A DNA stretch of 64,000 nucleotides from the NCBI RefSeq assembly GCF_019890635.1, contig NZ_JAIOAB010000001.1, positions 209,480 to 273,479 on the forward strand, read 5' to 3'. Position 1 is the first letter of the stretch, and the number at the start of each line of letters is the position of its first letter. Below, piece by piece: positions 1 through 8,686 of the stretch. A program made the position numbers and the translations under genes. Origin of the DNA: Streptomyces sennicomposti (GTDB lineage Bacteria > Actinomycetota > Actinomycetes > Streptomycetales > Streptomycetaceae). Under the pieces are notes generated by a model. That model searched no databases. It saw nothing but the letters and a program-made list of their open reading frames with translations, and was not told the origin of the DNA.

Positions 1-1523
1 AGCGTGTTCTGCTGGTGGGCTTCGAGGGCGATGCCCGCCTCGCCGTCCAGCCAGAGCACGGGCCGGATCACCTGTTCGAGATAGCGCAGGAACCACTCGG
101 CGGCGACGGCTCCGCGCGGGCGGCCGGTGCGGGCGGCGAGCCGCGTGACGAGGTCGGCCAGGCGCGACCGCGCACCGGGAACGGCACCGGCCCGCGGGGA
201 GCCGCCGGGCTGCGGATACGGCCGGGGCGCGACGAGTCCGGCGACGCAGGCGACGTCGTCCGCCGGGGCGAACGGGTTGTGCCGGATCATCACGTCCAGG
301 CCGGGCACCGGCGCCCCGTTCTCGTCGTCCACGGCCAGCCAGGCCGGGTCGCGGACGATGTCGAAGCCGTCGTGCGCCGCCTGCCACTCCTGCCGCAGAC
401 CGCTGCGCAGCAGACGGTGGACCTCTACGCCGCGGTGCAGTTCCTTGCGGAGGTTCTCCCGGCGGGAGTTGGTGATGCGCAGCCCGAGGGAGAGCTTGAG
501 CATGGCGGCCGCGCCGGTGCGGTGGACGGTCCGCACGGAGGAGGTGGGGTGCCAGGCGGGGCCGTACGGGCCCAGGTCGCGCAGGAGTCCCGCCGCCAGG
601 AGCGCCGCCGTGTCGGGGCGGTGCCTGACCTCGCGCGCCTGCCAGGGGTGCAGCGGCAGGGCGGCGTAGCCGTCGGGGAGCGGCAGTGGCGTCCCGGCGA
701 GGCGTTCGGTGAGCCGGTCCGCGGGCACCGGGCGGCCGCGCTCGGTCCACGCCGAGTCGGCGGCGAGGAGTCGGCGGGAGACCGCCGTCCAGTGCAGCGG
801 GAAGGAGCCGCGCAGCTCGGGCGAGCAGGGTCCCGTCTCCGCTTCGGTCAGGCCCTCCCGGCTCTTGGGCGCCGGATGCAGCGGGTGCCCGAGGACGAGC
901 GCCTGTTCGGCGGCGAGGAAGAGGTCGGGGCCGTCGGCGGGGCGCTCGCGGCGGTCGGTGAGGAAGAGCGCGGTACGGCGGACGGAGTCGGCGACCCGCC
1001 CCACGAGGTCCACGGCGTCGGCCGGGGCGGTGGCGGCCTCCCCCGGAGTCTCCGCCGGCTTCTCCCCCGGGCTCCCGTCCGGGCTCGCTTCCGGGGCCGC
1101 CTCCGGTGCCGGCCCCGTCGCCTCCCGGGTGAGCAGCGCGGCGACCGTGACCGCGTCGGCCGGTGCGGCGGAGGCCGGGGCGCCGGCGAGGCGCGGCAGG
1201 CCGAAGCGGTGCCAGCCGGTCGGGGACCAGTGGCGGACGGGCACGAGCAGCGCGGTGCCGCTGGCGGGGAGGGGGATGCGCAGGACGTCGCCGTCGGGGG
1301 TGGCGGCGCCGGTCTCGCGCACCCAGCAGCGCAGCAGGTTCTCGACGCCCGCGGCCTGGGCGGCGGTGTGCGGGTCCGGGTGGTCCAGAAGGTCGGTGCC
1401 GCGGTGGTCGTCCGGCCCTTGCAGGTGGGGTGACCTGGTGGCTTGGCGGGGAACCGTGTCCGCCGGTTCGTGCGGGTCCTGCGGAGGGGTCGGGTGGCCG
1501 TGCGGGGGCGGGGCGGTGGTCAA
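1..1523 (-). CDS. IucA/IucC family NIS siderophore synthetase (3' end off window)
   Basis: ATP-dependent condensing enzyme that joins a carboxylic acid such as citrate or succinate to an amine in NRPS-independent siderophore assembly. About 507 residues are visible; the C-terminus lies beyond base 1. After a Pro-rich start the protein reads ENLLRCWVRE, then later LGHPLHPAPKSREGL, the family's ATP/substrate-binding motif. The TTG start at 1523 follows a GAGG Shine-Dalgarno 7 nt upstream; no better in-frame ATG or GTG exists. It lies 209 bp downstream of a diaminobutyrate-type aminotransferase on the same strand, a pairing seen in hydroxamate siderophore loci that use diaminopropane. The product of this locus is unknown to me. 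Family call is firm, substrate is not. Confidence 0.88.
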   Translation of the reverse strand, partial: MTTAPPPHGHPTPPQDPHEPADTVPRQATRSPHLQGPDDHRGTDLLDHPDPHTAAQAAGVENLLRCWVRETGAATPDGDVLRIPLPASGTALLVPVRHWSPTGWHRFGLPRLAGAPASAAPADAVTVAALLTREATGPAPEAAPEASPDGSPGEKPAETPGEAATAPADAVDLVGRVADSVRRTALFLTDRRERPADGPDLFLAAEQALVLGHPLHPAPKSREGLTEAETGPCSPELRGSFPLHWTAVSRRLLAADSAWTERGRPVPADRLTERLAGTPLPLPDGYAALPLHPWQAREVRHRPDTAALLAAGLLRDLGPYGPAWHPTSSVRTVHRTGAAAMLKLSLGLRITNSRRENLRKELHRGVEVHRLLRSGLRQEWQAAHDGFDIVRDPAWLAVDDENGAPVPGLDVMIRHNPFAPADDVACVAGLVAPRPYPQPGGSPRAGAVPGARSRLADLVTRLAARTGRPRGAVAAEWFLRYLEQVIRPVLWLDGEAGIALEAHQQNT

Positions 1524-1732
1524 GACGGTTCCTCGGGGTGTCGTACTGATCGAGTCGTGCTGATCAAGTCCTGCTGATCGCCGGCCGGGGGCGGAGGCGG
1601 CGGCCGGACGCGCGGTTCAGCCCGCACCGTCCGCGGGCGCGGTGGTCGCGGTGGTCGCGGTGGTGGAGCGTCGTGCGGGATCGCCACGCCCTCGGCGGCG
1701 ACCGGCACGCCGCCGCGGCGGGGAGCGGCGGG

Positions 1733-3214
1733 TCACGGGCGGGCGATCCCGCCCGCGTGGTCCCGGGCCACCGCGTCGACCGCGTCGGCCAGCCGGTCGA
1801 GCACGGCCGCCGCCTGCTCGTCGGTGATCGTCAGCGGCGGAAGCAGCCGTACGACGCTCGCGTGCCGGCCGCCGAGTTCGACGATCAGGCCGCGCCGCAG
1901 GCACTCCCGCTGGACCGCGGCGGCGAGTGCGGGCGCGGCGGGCCGGGGCTTCGGGGAGTTGCCCCACATCAGGGTTACGCCCTGGTCCTCGGCCACGGCG
2001 CCCTGGTCCTCGGCCGCGATGCCGGGGCCGTCGGCCGCGATGCCGGGGTCGTCGTGGCCCGGCTCGGTCTCCGGGTCGACCAGTTCCACGCCGAGCATCA
2101 GCCCGCGCCCCCGCACCTCCCCCACGCACGCGTGCTCCTCGGCCAGCCGGCCGAGTTGCGCGAGCATACGGGCGCCCAGCGTCGCGGCGCGTTCGGCGAG
2201 GCGGTTCTCGCGGACGTGGGCGAGGGTGGCGGCGCCCGCCGCCATGGCGAGCTGGTTGCCGCGGAACGTGCCCGCGTGCGCGCCCGGCTCCCAGACGTCC
2301 AGGTCGTCCCGGTAGACGACGACGGCCAGCGGCAGGCTGCCGCCGATGGCCTTGGACAGCACCATCACGTCCGGTGTCACCCCGCTGTGGTCCACCGCCC
2401 AGAACGCGCCGGTGCGGCCGACCCCGGTCTGGATCTCGTCGGCGATCAGCGGGATGGAGCGCTCGGCGGTGATCCGCCGCATGCGCCGCAGCCACGCGTC
2501 CGGCGCGGGATGGACGCCGCCCTCGCCCTGCACGGGTTCCAGGATCATCCCGGCCGGCGCCGGCACCCCGGACTTGGGGTCGTCCAGCACGGACTCGGTC
2601 CAGCGGGCGGCGAGTTCGGCCCCCCGAGCCCCGCCGACTCCGAACGGGCAGCGGTACTCCTGCGGGTACGGCAGCCGGGCGACCCGTACGTCCTCGGCGT
2701 GCCCGGAGGCGGCGGAGGCCCCGGCGGTCATGCCGTGATAGGCGCCGGTGAAGGCCATGACCGTGCTGCGGCCGGTGGCGGCGCGGACCAGTTTGAGGGC
2801 GGCCTCCACCGCGTCCGTGCCGGCCGGGCCGCAGAACTGCACGCGCGCGCGTGCCGCGAGTCCGGGCGGCAGCGTGGCGAAGAGTTCGGTGACGAACGCG
2901 TCCTTGACGGGTGTGGCCAGGTCGAGCGCGTGCAGCGGGGCGCCCGACTCCAGCACCCTGCGCACGGCGGCGAGGACCACGGGGTGGTTGTGCCCGAGGG
3001 CGAGGGTCCCGGCGCCGGAGAGGCAGTCCAGGTAACGGCGGCCGTCCGCGCCCTCGATGGTGAGCCCGCGCGCCCGCACCGGGACGATGGGCAGGGTGCG
3101 GGCGTAGGTGCGCGCCGCGGACTCGCGCGCCGACTGGCGTCGCAGGATCCCCTCGTGCAGGGCGTACTCGTCCGCGGAGGCGTGTCCTCCGGGCGCAGAC
3201 TCCGTCACGGTCAC
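1733..3214 (-). CDS. diaminobutyrate--2-oxoglutarate-type aminotransferase
   Basis: PLP-dependent class III aminotransferase, predicted to convert aspartate semialdehyde plus an amino donor to 2,4-diaminobutyrate as precursor for the adjacent siderophore synthetase. About 493 aa. Visible motifs: the [12 protein letters not shown] substrate-binding segment, the [13 protein letters not shown] segment holding the PLP Asp, and the catalytic Lys in [10 protein letters not shown]. The GTG start at 3214 is chosen because GGAGGA lies 9 nt upstream; the frame stays open further upstream but that part reads as low-complexity non-coding sequence. Odd feature: near residues 385-412 an Asp/Gly/Ala insertion is encoded by four 21-nt tandem repeats, in a region where relatives pass directly to the C-terminal domain. 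Class is confident, exact substrate is inferred from context. Confidence 0.88.
   Translation of the reverse strand: MTVTESAPGGHASADEYALHEGILRRQSARESAARTYARTLPIVPVRARGLTIEGADGRRYLDCLSGAGTLALGHNHPVVLAAVRRVLESGAPLHALDLATPVKDAFVTELFATLPPGLAARARVQFCGPAGTDAVEAALKLVRAATGRSTVMAFTGAYHGMTAGASAASGHAEDVRVARLPYPQEYRCPFGVGGARGAELAARWTESVLDDPKSGVPAPAGMILEPVQGEGGVHPAPDAWLRRMRRITAERSIPLIADEIQTGVGRTGAFWAVDHSGVTPDVMVLSKAIGGSLPLAVVVYRDDLDVWEPGAHAGTFRGNQLAMAAGAATLAHVRENRLAERAATLGARMLAQLGRLAEEHACVGEVRGRGLMLGVELVDPETEPGHDDPGIAADGPGIAAEDQGAVAEDQGVTLMWGNSPKPRPAAPALAAAVQRECLRRGLIVELGGRHASVVRLLPPLTITDEQAAAVLDRLADAVDAVARDHAGGIARP
1979..2062. repeat. four 21-nt tandem repeats inside the aminotransferase gene
   Basis: Units start at 1979, 2000, 2021 and 2042. 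The first two differ at only two or three positions; the last two are more diverged. Because the unit is seven codons long, copy-number change would keep the frame. The encoded stretch alternates P/Q-G-(I/A)-(A/V)-A-(E/D)-(D/G). Confidence 0.8.
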
Positions 3215-3681
3215 GGTTTCCCGTCCTCCCGCTGTCCCAAGGTCTCGGCCGCCACCTGTCCCGAGGGGCCCGGCTCCCACTCCCCGCACGACAGCGCACG
3301 TCAGCGGCGGGGACCCGGACGCGGACAGCGGGCCCCCGCCGCTACAACCGCCGGCCGTCCGCCGGGTTACGGGTTGCGGCGAGATCCACGCCGACGCAGC
3401 AGCCCCCGGCCCGGCGCGCCTCCCCGCCGCGCCCCCGGACCAGGCGTCGCCCCGCCGCCGACCGCACCCGCGCAACCGCGGCAAACCGGCGGAACTCCGG
3501 ACGATCGGTCCAGGTCAGCGGCTGTAGCCGAACCGTTGCCGTTCCGTCGGCACCGCCCCACAGCGACCGCATAGTGTGTGGTGGCGTTCCGGCACGCCGT
3601 GACACGCCCGTATCCGTGCGGAGTTGGGCGCGTGGTCGCGGCGGCAGCAGCAAGTCCGTTCATCCCAGGGGGAGTCAGAGC
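3215..3681. other. divergent intergenic region, aminotransferase / serine protease
   Basis: 467 bp with no convincing gene. It must hold the promoters for the leftward siderophore genes and the rightward protease. A TAGTGT hexamer at 3573-3578 resembles a -10 element but lacks a well-spaced -35. I looked for an iron-box palindrome (TTAGG..CCTAA) and saw none, so iron control of the siderophore genes is not visible here. The protease Shine-Dalgarno AGGGGGAG is at 3667-3674. Confidence 0.5.
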
Positions 3682-4920
3682 ATGCGACCCATACGCCCGT
3701 CCGTCACCGCTCGTCGGGGAGGGAGCGCCCGGCGGGGGACCTCCCCCGTACTGGCCGCCGCCGCGCTGGTCTCGGTCATGGCGCTCACCGCCACCGGCTG
3801 CAACTCGGGCGACGACCACGCGGACGCGAAGTCCTCCCCTTCCGCGGCCGCCGACGGGTCGGACGCCACCGGCGACGGCAAGATCAAGATCCCGGACCAG
3901 CTGCGCCAGAAGCTCAAGGACCACGGGATCGACATCGACAAGTGGAAGAACGGCGCCTGGAAGAACTGGGACAAGGACGACTGGCTGCGCGAGGCCGACG
4001 ACTTCGTCAACCCGATCATCCAGGGGCTGTGGGACCCGGACCGGATGCGCCGGGCCGATGACCCGGACAAGGGCGTGGACGACAACGACATCTCCGGTGA
4101 CCAGGGCGTCACGGACCCGACGCCGGCCCCGGTCCAGGCGCAGGCGGTGGCGCCGAGCTACCACGCCAACGCGGCCACCGCGGGCAAGGTGTTCTTCGAC
4201 TCCCCCGAGGGCACGATGGTCTGCTCGGCGACGGTCGTCGAGGACCCCGCCCACCCGGGCAAGTCGAACCTGGTGTGGACGGCGGGCCACTGCGTGCACG
4301 CCGGCAAGAAGGGCGGCTGGTACCGCAACATCGCGTTCGTGCCGTCGTACAACGACGCGGGCCGCAGCGCCGCTCAGTTGCAGGGCGCGAGCCGTGACGA
4401 GGTCGCCCCGTACGGCGTGTGGTGGGGCGACTGGGCGCAGACCTCCGACCAGTGGATCGCGAACGGCGGTGCGACCGGCGGCCAGGGCGCACCGTACGAC
4501 TACGCGGTGATCCATGTGACGCCGGAGAAGGGCGGGAACGGCAAGTCCCTTCAGGAGACGGTCGGCGCGGCGCTGCCGGTGAACTTCGACGCCCCGGCGG
4601 TGCCGAAGGTGAGCAGCATCACCGCGACCGGTTACCCGGCGGCCCCGCCGTACGACGGGCAGCGGCTGTACCGGTGCCAGGACAAGCCCGGGCGACTGTC
4701 GGTGACCGCCTCCGACCCGACGATGTACCGCATCGGCTGCACCATGACCGGCGGTTCGTCCGGCGGCGGCTGGGTCGAGACGGGCGCGGACGGCAAGCCG
4801 GCGCTGGTGTCCAACACCTCGATCGGCCCGGTGTCGGCGGGCTGGCTGGCCGGGCCGCGGCTGGGTCCGGTGGCGAAGAAGGTGTACGACTCGGTCAGTA
4901 AGAAGTTCGCCGGGCAGTGA
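3682..4920 (+). CDS. secreted trypsin-like serine protease, lipoprotein
   Basis: 412 aa. The N-terminus has Arg residues, a hydrophobic stretch and the lipobox TATGC (Cys about residue 35), so it is probably lipid-anchored outside the membrane. Then follows a charged, Lys/Asp-rich linker of about 120 residues and a chymotrypsin-fold domain. The catalytic triad is visible: His in WTAGHC (about 200), Asp in YDYAVIHV (about 272) and Ser in MTGGSSGGG (about 358). The Ser surroundings and spacing resemble V8-type glutamyl endopeptidases, but specificity cannot be read here. The ATG at 3682 has AGGGGGAG just upstream; the longer frame lacks a signal-like N-terminus. It converges with hflX, with a terminator between them. 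Confidence 0.88.
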   Translation: MRPIRPSVTARRGGSARRGTSPVLAAAALVSVMALTATGCNSGDDHADAKSSPSAAADGSDATGDGKIKIPDQLRQKLKDHGIDIDKWKNGAWKNWDKDDWLREADDFVNPIIQGLWDPDRMRRADDPDKGVDDNDISGDQGVTDPTPAPVQAQAVAPSYHANAATAGKVFFDSPEGTMVCSATVVEDPAHPGKSNLVWTAGHCVHAGKKGGWYRNIAFVPSYNDAGRSAAQLQGASRDEVAPYGVWWGDWAQTSDQWIANGGATGGQGAPYDYAVIHVTPEKGGNGKSLQETVGAALPVNFDAPAVPKVSSITATGYPAAPPYDGQRLYRCQDKPGRLSVTASDPTMYRIGCTMTGGSSGGGWVETGADGKPALVSNTSIGPVSAGWLAGPRLGPVAKKVYDSVSKKFAGQ

Positions 4921-4997
4921 CCGCTCCTCGATGAGCCCGCGGTGACCGCACCCGCCTTGAGCACGCGGTGACCCGTGCCGCGCCGGGCACGCGGTGA

Positions 4998-5177
4998 ACG
5001 CGCAGGCGGCGGGGTGCCGCACACCCACACCCCGCCGCCGGCCCGCGCCCGAGCGGCGCGCCACGCGACGGAAACGACGAAGCCGAGCAGCAGCAGACGA
5101 ACCTACGGGGCCCGCAGCTGGGCCGGGGCGCGCAGGCGCTGTACGAGAACATGAGCCGCGCCCACGGCGGCGGGTGA
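4998..5177 (+). other. possible gene remnant without a start codon
   Basis: The frame from 4998 to the TGA at 5175-5177 has GC-rich third positions and ends in a protein-like tail (RGAQALYENMSRAHGGG), but a TGA at 4995 closes it upstream and there is no ATG, GTG or TTG. It may be the end of a decayed small gene or chance. I cannot name a family. Confidence 0.2.
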
Positions 5178-5240
5178 CACGGGCCCCGGCACGAGGCACG
5201 CCCACGAGGCGCGGCACAGGTCCCGCCCCTGAAGACGACG

Positions 5241-5274
5241 AGGGCCCGCCCCCGGTGAATCGGGGGCGGGCCCT
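5241..5274. terminator. bidirectional stem-loop between protease and hflX
   Basis: A perfect 14-bp GC-rich stem (5241-5254 with 5261-5274) and loop GTGAAT, lying between the convergent stop codons at 4920 and 5343. It has no long U-tract, as is usual in streptomycetes. Confidence 0.8.
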
Positions 5275-5276
5275 CC

Positions 5277-5321
5277 TGTCGTGCGTCCGGCTGTCGTGCG
5301 TCCGACTGTCGTGAGCCCGGC
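5277..5321. repeat. three 15-nt direct repeats
   Basis: Units begin at 5277, 5292 and 5307 (TGTCGTGCGTCCGGC and variants). They sit between the terminator and the end of hflX, outside any assigned gene. Confidence 0.7.
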
Positions 5322-5342
5322 GCAACCGGGCCGTCCGGTCGA

Positions 5343-6833
5343 CTACAGCGCGGAGGCCGGCACGTACGGCGCCAGGTCGGCCGCCAGCTCCTCGTGCACC
5401 CGGGCCTTGAGCAGGGTGCCCTCCGCGGTGTGCTCCTCGGAGATCACCTCGCCCTCGGTGTGGGCGCGGGCGACGAGCTTGCCGTGCGTGTACGGCACGA
5501 GCGCCTCGATCTCGACGGACGGGCGGGGCAGCTCGGCGTCGATCAGGGCGAGCAGCTCGGGGATGCCCCGGCCGGTGCGGGCCGACACCGCGATGGAGTG
5601 CTTCTCCACCCGCAGCAGCCGCTGGAGGACCAGCGGGTCGGCCGCGTCCGCCTTGTTGACGACGACGATCTCGGGCACGTCGGTCGCGCCGACGTCCCTG
5701 ATCACCTCGCGCACGGCGGCCAGCTGCTCCTCCGGGTTCGGGTGCGAGCCGTCCACCACGTGCAGGATCAGGTCGGAGTCGCCGACCTCCTCCATGGTGG
5801 AGCGGAACGCCTCGACCAGGTGGTGCGGCAGGTGCCGGACGAAACCGACGGTGTCGGCCAGCGTGTAGAGCCGGCCGCTCGGGGTCTCGGCCCGGCGCAC
5901 GGTCGGGTCCAGGGTCGCGAACAGCGCGTTCTCGACCAGGACGCCCGCGCCGGTGAGACGGTTGAGCAGGGAGGACTTGCCGGCGTTGGTGTAGCCGGCG
6001 ATGGCGACGGAGGGCACCTTGTTGCGGCGCCGCTCCTGGCGCTTCAGCTCGCGGCCGGTCTTCATCTCCGCGATCTCCCGGCGCATCTTCGCCATCTTCT
6101 CGCGGATCCGCCGCCGGTCCGTCTCGATCTTGGTCTCACCGGGACCTCGGGTGGCGAGGCCGCCGCTGCCGCCGCCCATCTGCCGGGACAGCGACTGACC
6201 CCAGCCGCGCAGCCGCGGCAGCATGTACTGCATCTGCGCGAGCGCGACCTGCGCCTTGCCCTCGCGGGACTTGGCGTGCTGGGCGAAGATGTCCAGGATC
6301 AGGGCCGTGCGGTCGATGACCTTGACCTTGACGATGTCCTCGAGGTGGATCAGCTGGCCGGGGCTCAGCTCACCGTCGCAGATGACGGTGTCGGCGCCCG
6401 TCTCCAGGACGATGTCCCGCAGCTCGTCGGCCTTGCCGGAACCGATGTAGGTGGCCGCGTCGGGCTTGTCGCGGCGCTGGATGACGCCGTCGAGCACCAT
6501 CGCGCCCGCGGTCTCCGCGAGGGCGGCCAGCTCGGCGAGGGAGTTGTCCGCGTCCTGCACGGTCCCCGAGGTCCAGACGCCGACGAGGACGACCCGCTCC
6601 AGCCGGAGCTGGCGGTACTCGACCTCGGTGACGTCCTCGAGTTCGGTGGAGAGGCCCGCGACGCGGCGCAGGGCCGCGCGCTCGGAGCGGTCGAACTGGT
6701 CGCCGTCCCGCTCCGTGTCGACCTCGTGGCTCCAGGCGACGTCCTCCTCCATCAGGGCATCGGCCCGAAGACCTTCGGGATAGGTGTGCGCGAGGCGCTT
6801 GGTGGCCTGGGAAGAGGAAGAAGAGGAGGTCAT
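5343..6833 (-). CDS. hflX: GTPase HflX
   Basis: 496 aa ribosome-associated GTPase of the TRAFAC class that splits or rescues stalled 70S ribosomes in characterised bacteria. Residues 80-270 form the glycine-rich HflX N-domain (TYIGSGKADEL, then MLPRLRGWGQSLSRQMGGGSG and GPGETKIETDRRRI). The GTPase domain has G1 GYTNAGKSS at about 280, G3 DTVGF, and G4 NKADA. The N-terminal about 70 residues are an acidic, Ser-rich extension. The ATG at 6833 begins the poly-Ser N-terminus. The gene stands alone; about 240 bp separate it from the upstream peptidase gene. Confidence 0.97.
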   Translation of the reverse strand: MTSSSSSSQATKRLAHTYPEGLRADALMEEDVAWSHEVDTERDGDQFDRSERAALRRVAGLSTELEDVTEVEYRQLRLERVVLVGVWTSGTVQDADNSLAELAALAETAGAMVLDGVIQRRDKPDAATYIGSGKADELRDIVLETGADTVICDGELSPGQLIHLEDIVKVKVIDRTALILDIFAQHAKSREGKAQVALAQMQYMLPRLRGWGQSLSRQMGGGSGGLATRGPGETKIETDRRRIREKMAKMRREIAEMKTGRELKRQERRRNKVPSVAIAGYTNAGKSSLLNRLTGAGVLVENALFATLDPTVRRAETPSGRLYTLADTVGFVRHLPHHLVEAFRSTMEEVGDSDLILHVVDGSHPNPEEQLAAVREVIRDVGATDVPEIVVVNKADAADPLVLQRLLRVEKHSIAVSARTGRGIPELLALIDAELPRPSVEIEALVPYTHGKLVARAHTEGEVISEEHTAEGTLLKARVHEELAADLAPYVPASAL

Positions 6834-7070
6834 TGGGTCCTTACGTCGTTGGGGAATCCGTGGTGCGGCGCGGGGGCGCGGTCACACATCTGATGCGCCG
6901 CGACGGCCACTCCGTCACTGTCGACAACGTCCGGGCTCTCCGGGAGATTCCCGGCGCCGGGCCGCGCCGACCGGAAGATGGTCGCACGGCACGGCCCGTC
7001 TCGTCACGGTGTTATTTCCCCGCTCGCCCGTCCTGTCACCTCTTCCCGGGCGCCGATGTGCGCCGCCGCG

Positions 7071-8555
7071 TCACTTCTTCGTCTTCACCGACTTCAGGGG
7101 CGGCTGCTGCTTCCAGTCCGGGTGGCCGGGCATCGGCGGGGTCTTCTCGCCGTACAGCCACGCCTGGAAGAAGGCGCTCAGGTCGCGGCCGGCGATCTGG
7201 GAGGCGAGGCGCTCGAAGTCGGCGGTGGTGGCGGTGCCGTCCTCGTGGTCGCGCACCCAGGAGCGCTCCAGGCGTTCGAAGGCCGGCTTGCCGATCTCCT
7301 GGCGCAGCGCGTACAGGACGAGGGCCGCGCCGTCGTAGATGTTCGGGCGGAAGATGCTGATCTTCTCGCCGGCCTTCGGGGCCTTGGGCCGCGCGGGCGG
7401 TCCGCCGGCCGCGCGCCAGCCGTCGGAGGCGCCGTAGGCGGCCTTCATCCGGGCTTCCATGGGCCGGTTCGCCTTCTCCTCGGCGTACAGGGCCTCGTAC
7501 CAGGTCGCGTGGCCCTCGTTGAGCCATACGTCGGACCAGGAGCGGGGGCTGACGCTGTCGCCGAACCACTGGTGGGACAGCTCGTGCACCATGACCGACT
7601 CGACGTACCACTTCGGGTAGGCGGCGTCGGTGAACAGGTCCTTCTCGAAGAGGGAGAGGGTCTGCGTCTCCAGTTCGAAGCCGGTCTTCGCCGACGCCAC
7701 GAGCACGCCGTACGTCTCGAACGGGTAGTCGCCGATCTTGCCCTCCAGCCAGGCGATCTGGTCCGGGGTCTTGGCCAGCCAGGGTTCGAGGGCGGCGCGG
7801 TCCTGGGCGGGGACGACGTCGCGGACGGGCAGGCCGTGCGGGCCGGGGCGGTGCAGCACGGCGGAGCGGCCGATGGAGACCTGGGTCAGCTCGGTGGCCA
7901 TCGGGTGCTGGGTGCGGTACGTCCAGGTGGTTCCCGCGCGGCTGCGGGCGGCCTGGACGGGCAGGCCGTTGGCGACGGCGGTGTAGCCCTCGGGCGCGGT
8001 CACGTGGATGGTGAACATCGCCTTGTCGGAGGGGTGGTCGTTGCACGGGAACACCAGGTGGGCGACGTCGGCCTGGTTCGCCATGGCCAGTCCGTCCGCG
8101 GTCTGCACCCAGCCGCCGTCCCGGCCCTTCTGGGGGACCGGATTGCTGGTGTGGCGCACGGTGATGCGCGTCCGGCTGTGCTCGGGCAGCGGGTGCTTCG
8201 GGGTGATCACGAGATCCTCGTCGGCGAAGGCGAAGGCGGCGGGCTCGCCGTCGACCTCGACGGAGTCGACGGTGCCGTGCGTGAAGTCCAGGTTGACGCT
8301 GTCCAGGGTCCTGGTCGTGCGGGCGTCGATCGTGGTGACGGCCTGGAGCGGCTTGCCGTTGTCGCCGGAGTAGGCGAAGGAGAGGTCGTACGCCGACACG
8401 TCGTACCCCGGGTTGCCGAGGTACGGGAAGAGCCGGTCGCCGACCCCGAGCGGTGCGGGCGGGGCGCTCGCGGCCAGCAGGCAGACGCAGGCGGCGGACG
8501 CGAGGAGGGTCGCCTTCAGGCGACGCGGGACGTGGTGACGGAGGGTGCGCGGCAT
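7071..8555 (-). CDS. secreted M1 family zinc aminopeptidase
   Basis: 494 aa. An Arg-rich N-terminus followed by a hydrophobic run (ATLLASAACVCLLAASAPPA) is a signal peptide. The catalytic domain has the zinc signature HELSHQWFG at about residue 323 and the third ligand Glu 18 residues later in WLNEGHATWYE. The substrate-binding GxMEN-type segment is modified (SAKTGFELETQTLS). The C-terminal M1 helical domain is short, so this is a compact M1 peptidase probably acting on short peptides outside the cell. The ATG at 8555 gives the signal peptide at the N-terminus; a start at 8612 would bury it. The Shine-Dalgarno is weak. Confidence 0.9.
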   Translation of the reverse strand: MPRTLRHHVPRRLKATLLASAACVCLLAASAPPAPLGVGDRLFPYLGNPGYDVSAYDLSFAYSGDNGKPLQAVTTIDARTTRTLDSVNLDFTHGTVDSVEVDGEPAAFAFADEDLVITPKHPLPEHSRTRITVRHTSNPVPQKGRDGGWVQTADGLAMANQADVAHLVFPCNDHPSDKAMFTIHVTAPEGYTAVANGLPVQAARSRAGTTWTYRTQHPMATELTQVSIGRSAVLHRPGPHGLPVRDVVPAQDRAALEPWLAKTPDQIAWLEGKIGDYPFETYGVLVASAKTGFELETQTLSLFEKDLFTDAAYPKWYVESVMVHELSHQWFGDSVSPRSWSDVWLNEGHATWYEALYAEEKANRPMEARMKAAYGASDGWRAAGGPPARPKAPKAGEKISIFRPNIYDGAALVLYALRQEIGKPAFERLERSWVRDHEDGTATTADFERLASQIAGRDLSAFFQAWLYGEKTPPMPGHPDWKQQPPLKSVKTKK

Positions 8556-8686
8556 GCACACACCGCTATCAGCGCCTAGTGCGAGTACGGCGGCGACGCG
8601 CGCCCGGGCCACCCGAACGGGTTCTTCTGGAGCCGGCGCTCAGTCTTCCGCCCGGCGCGCTCCCGTACGCCCCGGCGGGTGCCCGC

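Noticed and set aside
1520..1708. A 62-codon minus-strand frame between the aminotransferase and the synthetase
   Set aside because: It is Pro/Arg-rich, has no Shine-Dalgarno and overlaps the leader of the synthetase gene.
3215..3681. Search for an iron box controlling the siderophore genes
   Set aside because: No TTAGG-CCTAA type palindrome was seen; absence by eye is not proof, but I do not annotate a site.
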